Of a stretch of DNA of 64,000 bases, positions 60,235 to 64,000 are shown in pieces. The position numbers and the translations under genes are program-made. The first letter of the stretch is position 1. Every line of letters starts with the position of its first letter. This DNA is from UBA5336 sp039818165 (GTDB lineage Bacteria; Pseudomonadota; Alphaproteobacteria; Caulobacterales; Hyphomonadaceae). The stretch spans positions 1-64,000 of the forward strand of contig JBCBUL010000013.1 in assembly GCA_039818165.1 (NCBI GenBank), written 5' to 3'. Below the pieces are notes generated by a model that saw nothing but the letters and a program-made list of their open reading frames with translations, searched no databases and was not told the origin of the DNA.

Positions 60235-61188
60235 CTAGGTTGCGTCTTCAGGCTCCGGCGGCCTGCGGTCGCGTCCAAAATTCACCTTTGCACTGTCCAG
60301 ACCCGCGTCAATGATCGCTTTGCGAATGCCCCGCGCGCGTTCGAATTCTCTCATCAACAGGTCACCATCGCCGTGTCGGATTGCGCGCTGTAGGGCGGCG
60401 AGGTCTTCGCTGAACCGGCCGAGGCATTCCAGAACCGATTCGCGATTGTTCAGAAACACGTCGCGCCACATGATCGGGTCTGATGCGGCAATCCGTGTGA
60501 AATCCCGAAAGCCGCCCGCAGAGTATTTAACCACCTCGCCCTCATCCACGCTTTCCATATCGTAAGCGGTGGAGACGATGTTGTAGGCAATCAGGTGCGG
60601 TAAGTGGGAGGTGATCGCCAGCACGCGGTCATGGCGGGCGGGCGCCATGATCTCCACTCGGGAGCCAAGGGCCTCCCAAAAAGCTTCCAACTGGCGAACC
60701 GCGTCGGTGTAGTCTTCGTTCTGGTCGTCGAGGGGGCACAGAATCTGCCAGGCGCGCTCGAAAAGGCTGGCGAAGCCGGCGCCGGGCCCGGATTGCTCTG
60801 TGCCGGCAATGGGGTGGGCAGGTATGACGTGGACGCCTTCGGGTGCGGCATCGGCCATGGCCTTGGCGGCTTCCAGCTTTACAGACCCCACATCGGTCAG
60901 GATGCAGCCCGGTGTCATGCCAGGCGCTGCGGATGCCGTTGCGTCCCCAAGTCGTCCCACGGGAACGCAGAGGAACACACAGTCTGCGCCTGTGGCGGCC
61001 GCTTCCGCAGTGTCTAACACATCGCCCAGGTCGAGCGATCTGGCCTCATCGCGCACGCCGGGGTCGGTGTCGTAGAGCCGAACACTGAGCGCGGCGCCTT
61101 TCTCGCGGGCGGCCCGGGCGATGGACCCGCCAATCAGGCCAATGCCGATCACCGCAATCGTGCCAAAGACGGGTGCCGAAGAGGCCAT
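60235..61188 (-). CDS. tyrA: Prephenate/arogenate dehydrogenase
   Basis: 317 residues. IAVIGIGLIGGSIARAAREKG binds NAD(P). PAHPIAGTEQSGPGAGFASLF and ITSHLPHLIAYNIVSTA are the catalytic segments with the conserved His residues. No chorismate mutase or ACT domain is attached, so this is the TyrC/cyclohexadienyl type. It catalyses the oxidative decarboxylation step of tyrosine synthesis. Overlaps hisC by 1 base; this pair beside metX is common in Alphaproteobacteria. Confidence 0.94.
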   Translation of the reverse strand: MASSAPVFGTIAVIGIGLIGGSIARAAREKGAALSVRLYDTDPGVRDEARSLDLGDVLDTAEAAATGADCVFLCVPVGRLGDATASAAPGMTPGCILTDVGSVKLEAAKAMADAAPEGVHVIPAHPIAGTEQSGPGAGFASLFERAWQILCPLDDQNEDYTDAVRQLEAFWEALGSRVEIMAPARHDRVLAITSHLPHLIAYNIVSTAYDMESVDEGEVVKYSAGGFRDFTRIAASDPIMWRDVFLNNRESVLECLGRFSEDLAALQRAIRHGDGDLLMREFERARGIRKAIIDAGLDSAKVNFGRDRRPPEPEDAT

Positions 61189-62267
61189 TAGCGGGAAAGC
61201 TCCTTGAATGCCGCGATCACTGCGTCATTGGCCGGCGTGCTGCCGATGGAAAGCCGCAGGGTGTGTGGCAGGCCATAGGGTTCCATCCGCCGAAGGACGA
61301 TGTTGCGGGCTTTCAGATGATCGTCGGCGGCGATGGCTGCGTCATCGCTGTCGAATTGCACGAGGACGAAATTGGCCACGCTCGGCACCACGCCATAGCC
61401 GAGGCCCGAGAGCGCATCGCGCACCCGTGCCAGTTCGCTTTCATTATGCCCTGCGGACGCGGCCTGGAACTCAGCATCGCGAACCGCTGCGGCGGCTGCC
61501 ACCAGGGCGGGCGCATTCACGTTGAACGGGCCACGCACACGGTTCAGGGCATCAATGACGCGCGCAGGGCCATAGCACCACCCCACGCGCAGGGCAGCCA
61601 GACCGTGAATTTTGGAAAATGTGCGCGTCATCAGAACATTGGGGGCCTGACCGGCAAGTTCGATCCCAGCGGCATAGTCGTTCGCGCGCACATATTCGGC
61701 ATAGGCCGCGTCCAGCACGAGCAATACGTCCTCACGCAGGCCAGCATGGAGGCGCTTGATCTCATCAAACGGGAGATAGGTGCCCGTTGGATTGTTGGGA
61801 TTGGCGAGGAACACGATGCGGGTTCGGTCCGTCACCCGCTCCAGGAGCGCGTCCACATCTGCGGTGAGATCGGTTTCCGGCGCATTTACGACGGTGGCAC
61901 CGGCCTGCCGCGCCGCCAGATCGTACACGATGAAACCATGCTCGGTCTTGAGCACCTCATCGCCTGGGGACAGATAGGCCCGGCAGGTTAGCTGCAGGAT
62001 CTCGTCGCTGCCGGCGCCGATGAAGAGCCGGTCGGGATCGAGGCCATGGACCTCACCGATTGCCCGGCGCAACTCGAACGCGCCGCCATCGGGATAGAGT
62101 TCCAGGGATGAGGCCGCGGCGATCATGGCGTCTCGCGCAGTCTCACTGCAGCCGAGCGGGTTTTCATTGCTCGACAGCTTGTGGCCACCGGGCGCGGCTG
62201 GGGCGCCGGCCTGGTAAGGCGTGATCTTGGCGAGGGCTGGAACGGGGCGCGGGCCGGGCATGGGCAA
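61188..62267 (-). CDS. hisC: Histidinol-phosphate (aromatic) aminotransferase
   Basis: 359 residues. KLSSNENPLGCSETA at the N-terminus, DRLFIGAGSDEILQL, NNPTGTYLPFDEIKRL and the PLP lysine in RTFSKIHGLAALRVGW identify HisC-type class I/II enzymes. Coupled to tyrA, it probably also transaminates aromatic ketoacids in tyrosine and phenylalanine synthesis. Length normal. Confidence 0.94.
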   Translation of the reverse strand: MPMPGPRPVPALAKITPYQAGAPAAPGGHKLSSNENPLGCSETARDAMIAAASSLELYPDGGAFELRRAIGEVHGLDPDRLFIGAGSDEILQLTCRAYLSPGDEVLKTEHGFIVYDLAARQAGATVVNAPETDLTADVDALLERVTDRTRIVFLANPNNPTGTYLPFDEIKRLHAGLREDVLLVLDAAYAEYVRANDYAAGIELAGQAPNVLMTRTFSKIHGLAALRVGWCYGPARVIDALNRVRGPFNVNAPALVAAAAAVRDAEFQAASAGHNESELARVRDALSGLGYGVVPSVANFVLVQFDSDDAAIAADDHLKARNIVLRRMEPYGLPHTLRLSIGSTPANDAVIAAFKELSR

Positions 62268-62329
62268 GTCTCTTCGTGTCGGCCCGCTTTGCTGCGGCGT
62301 TGCCGCGTGGAGGTCAAGCCTGTCTGCGG

Positions 62330-63463
62330 CTAGAATGATCTGGTGAATCCGGCCCGGACGGCAGTTTCGGTGCCCTCCAGCCGGTCAATTGTGGAGTAAA
62401 GCTGGCTGACTTCGAGAGACAGGAAGGGCGCGGCGGAGAACACGCGCCAGTCGCGCTTTGAGACCCGCACAAGGCCGCGCAGTTCCGTATCCTCGCGCGC
62501 CTCGAGCTGGACGGGGTCCTCACCATCGAAAACCTGCGCCGAGACAGACGGCTCAATATAGATCCCGATCGCGTCCGGCACTTCGCGGTACGCGCCTGCG
62601 CCGAGCCGGGCGAACCAGAAGCTCTGATTGGCCGCTTCGGCATCGTTATAGAAGAGGAGACCGAATACGCGCTCGATCCGCCCTGCCTCGCCAAACCGGC
62701 TGATATCGCCATCCAGCGATACGGCAATCGCATCGCGCGCCGTTTCGCCGTCATAGTCGATGTCGCGTACCGTCAGGCGGCCAAACGTACGCAACCGCGG
62801 TGTCGGGCTTCGGGCGAGGGATACCTCACCGCCGAAAGCACCAAACTCGGCCTCGCCGCCAAACCAGCGCTGTTGGTAGAGCGCGCGGGTGCGCAGAATG
62901 TCATCCCCGCCCAGCAAGAAAGCCGGGCCCGCCAGAAGCGTGACGTCGAGCGTGTTGAAATCATCCTCTTCAAACACTTCGCCCCTGCCAAACCCCTGAA
63001 TGGAGAGCAATGTGTCCTCACCGATGGGAATGCGGCGCTCAAGACTTGCAAACCCCTCTAATCCGATCCCGGACTGGCGCTCGACCAGTAAGGCGGGATC
63101 ATCCTCGGTCTCGCCCGGGATCAGGAATTCGCGGGTCGTGTCTGGCGCCACGGTGGCGTCAGCGGTGAACACCCAGCGACGTCGGCGCTGCAGCGCTTCC
63201 AATAGATCCTTGGCCCTCTGGACAATGTCGGCGTCGCCCGCCGCATCAGCGTCGGCCAATGCCTGGCGCGCCGCAAACTCAGCGGCAGCGTCCCGGTTCT
63301 CCGTGAAATACATGTCCGCAAGCAGCAATCGAACCCTGTAATCTGTCGGCGTGTCTGAAAGCGCCGATAGCAAGGTCTGCTCGTTTGGCACGGCGCTGAG
63401 GTCCGCCTGGGCGGTGTCACCCAAGAGTGTCGCAACTGCGCCCACGAATACGTGCTTCCACAT
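62330..63463 (-). CDS. TPR plus outer-membrane barrel protein (Slam/DUF560-like)
   Basis: 377 residues. Signal peptide (1-20, ending TAQA). A short TPR-type helical region follows (about 25-95: DYRVRLLLADMYFTENRDAAAEFAARQAL, then RAKDLLEALQRR). Regular beta strands run to the end (for example GLEGFASLERRIPIGEDTLLSIQGFG), closing with AVRAGFTRSF, a classical last barrel strand ending in Phe. TPR plus 14-strand barrel is the plan of Slam proteins, which move lipoproteins to the surface. It is shorter than Neisseria Slam, so the match is tentative. Confidence 0.75.
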   Translation of the reverse strand: MWKHVFVGAVATLLGDTAQADLSAVPNEQTLLSALSDTPTDYRVRLLLADMYFTENRDAAAEFAARQALADADAAGDADIVQRAKDLLEALQRRRRWVFTADATVAPDTTREFLIPGETEDDPALLVERQSGIGLEGFASLERRIPIGEDTLLSIQGFGRGEVFEEDDFNTLDVTLLAGPAFLLGGDDILRTRALYQQRWFGGEAEFGAFGGEVSLARSPTPRLRTFGRLTVRDIDYDGETARDAIAVSLDGDISRFGEAGRIERVFGLLFYNDAEAANQSFWFARLGAGAYREVPDAIGIYIEPSVSAQVFDGEDPVQLEAREDTELRGLVRVSKRDWRVFSAAPFLSLEVSQLYSTIDRLEGTETAVRAGFTRSF

Positions 63464-63528
63464 TCCACGCTCCCTTTCACCCCCGCGATATGGACACCAG
63501 CGCGGCGTGCCCTACAACCCTCGCCCTG

Positions 63529-64000
63529 ATGCCCGATGCTCCTCGCCCGACCGTAGACAGCCTTCAAAGGCTGGTTTTGCCCGCGCCCTTGTCGCTTGAC
63601 TGCGGCCAGGTGCTGGAGCGCGTCGAAGTGGCCTATGAAACCTGGGGCACGCTGAATGCCAGTAAGTCCAATGCGATTCTCGTCTGTCACGCCCTGACCG
63701 GGGACCAGTTCTGCGCTGGCGAAAATCCCGTCACCGGCCGACCGGCCTGGTGGCCTCGGATGATCGGACCTGGCCTGCCGGTGGACACTGACCGGTACTT
63801 CGTGATCGCCACCAATGTGCTCGGCGGGTGCATGGGTACAACCGGACCGGCGAGCGCAGCGCCCGATGGCGCGCCCTGGGGCACGCGGTTCCCGGTCATC
63901 ACCATAGCTGACATGGTCCGCGCCCAACGGGCCCTTGTGGCCGAACTTGGCATAGACAGCCTGTTTTGCGTGCTTGGCGGCAGCATGGGCGGCATGCAGG
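63529..64000 (+). CDS. metX: Homoserine O-acetyltransferase, partial (runs off the window)
   Basis: The open frame continues past the window end; an ATG at 63490 is an alternative start that would leave only 26 bases to the divergent gene. VAYETWGTLNASKSNAIL, HALTGDQFCAG, NVLGGCMGTTGP and the nucleophile elbow LGGSMGGMQ are diagnostic of MetX. It acetylates homoserine for methionine synthesis. The catalytic Ser is present; the Asp and His lie beyond the edge. No SAM-II riboswitch is seen in the short upstream region. Confidence 0.93.
   Translation, partial: MPDAPRPTVDSLQRLVLPAPLSLDCGQVLERVEVAYETWGTLNASKSNAILVCHALTGDQFCAGENPVTGRPAWWPRMIGPGLPVDTDRYFVIATNVLGGCMGTTGPASAAPDGAPWGTRFPVITIADMVRAQRALVAELGIDSLFCVLGGSMGGMQ

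Noticed and set aside
63464..63540. Possible SAM-II riboswitch before metX
   Set aside because: The interval to the divergent gene is too short and no pseudoknot-like pairing of the known element is visible.

Overview
The window looks like chromosomal DNA from an alphaproteobacterium, most likely of the Caulobacterales/Maricaulales/Hyphomonadaceae type. This is inferred from several features: G+C-rich coding sequence, split MetH, CobS/CobT, an RcdA-type CtrA-degradation adaptor with a DUF1192 partner, MlaA/MlaC, TlyA, a solitary lpdA, and large DUF11 outer-membrane proteins. Nearly all DNA is coding. There is one tRNA (Ser-GGA), no rRNA, no CRISPR array and no prophage. The only mobile-type gene is a REP-associated tyrosine transposase.

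Layout. 0-5.4 kb: an A+T-rich TIR-domain membrane protein, then small lipoproteins, a VOC protein and small membrane proteins. 5.4-11.6 kb: a tight leftward methionine operon (ArsR-methyltransferase fusion, metF, metH N-half, a PPOX-fold protein, metH C-half), with a 20-bp palindrome at its promoter. 11.7-17.4 kb: mlaA, mlaC, a propeller lipoprotein, a thioesterase, argF and hslO. 17.4-23.0 kb: a fatty acyl-CoA synthetase, a cytochrome P450 broken by one in-frame stop, sodC, tlyA and a methyltransferase. 23-31.6 kb: RAYT transposase with palindromes, cobT, an aquaporin/arsC arsenic pair, rcdA, DUF1192, a quinone oxidoreductase, tsaD and a DUF3667 protein. 31.6-35.6 kb: DUF427, a short transcript encoding a 37-residue membrane peptide, a TetR regulator, gpsA, a YciI protein and a FAD monooxygenase.

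35.6-42.9 kb holds three leftward secreted proteins with DUF11-like domains. The largest (1,684 residues) ends in a predicted outer-membrane barrel. The promoter of the third gene carries an exact TTAA-N7-TTAA CtrA-type box. 43-52 kb: tRNA-Ser, msrA, alkaline phosphatase, an EamA exporter, gluQ, unknown genes, a membrane protein/winged-helix operon with a clear promoter-operator, and lpdA. 52-59 kb: a 1,008-residue TIR-NB-ARC-TPR protein with four C-terminal membrane helices, an SDR, cobS, an MDR reductase, and a membrane protein broken by an in-frame TAA. 59-64 kb: a lipoprotein, tyrosine and histidine biosynthesis genes (tyrA-like, hisC), a Slam-like TPR-barrel protein, and the start of metX at the window edge.

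The genes are mostly housekeeping. Methionine synthesis (metF, split metH, metX) and B12 metal insertion (cobS, cobT) are linked because MetH needs cobalamin. The least understood parts are the TIR-NB-ARC-TPR-TM protein, the A+T-rich TIR-TM protein, the DUF11 surface cluster, the short TetR-linked transcript, and three secreted-protein genes whose Shine-Dalgarno sequences lie inside perfect hairpins.
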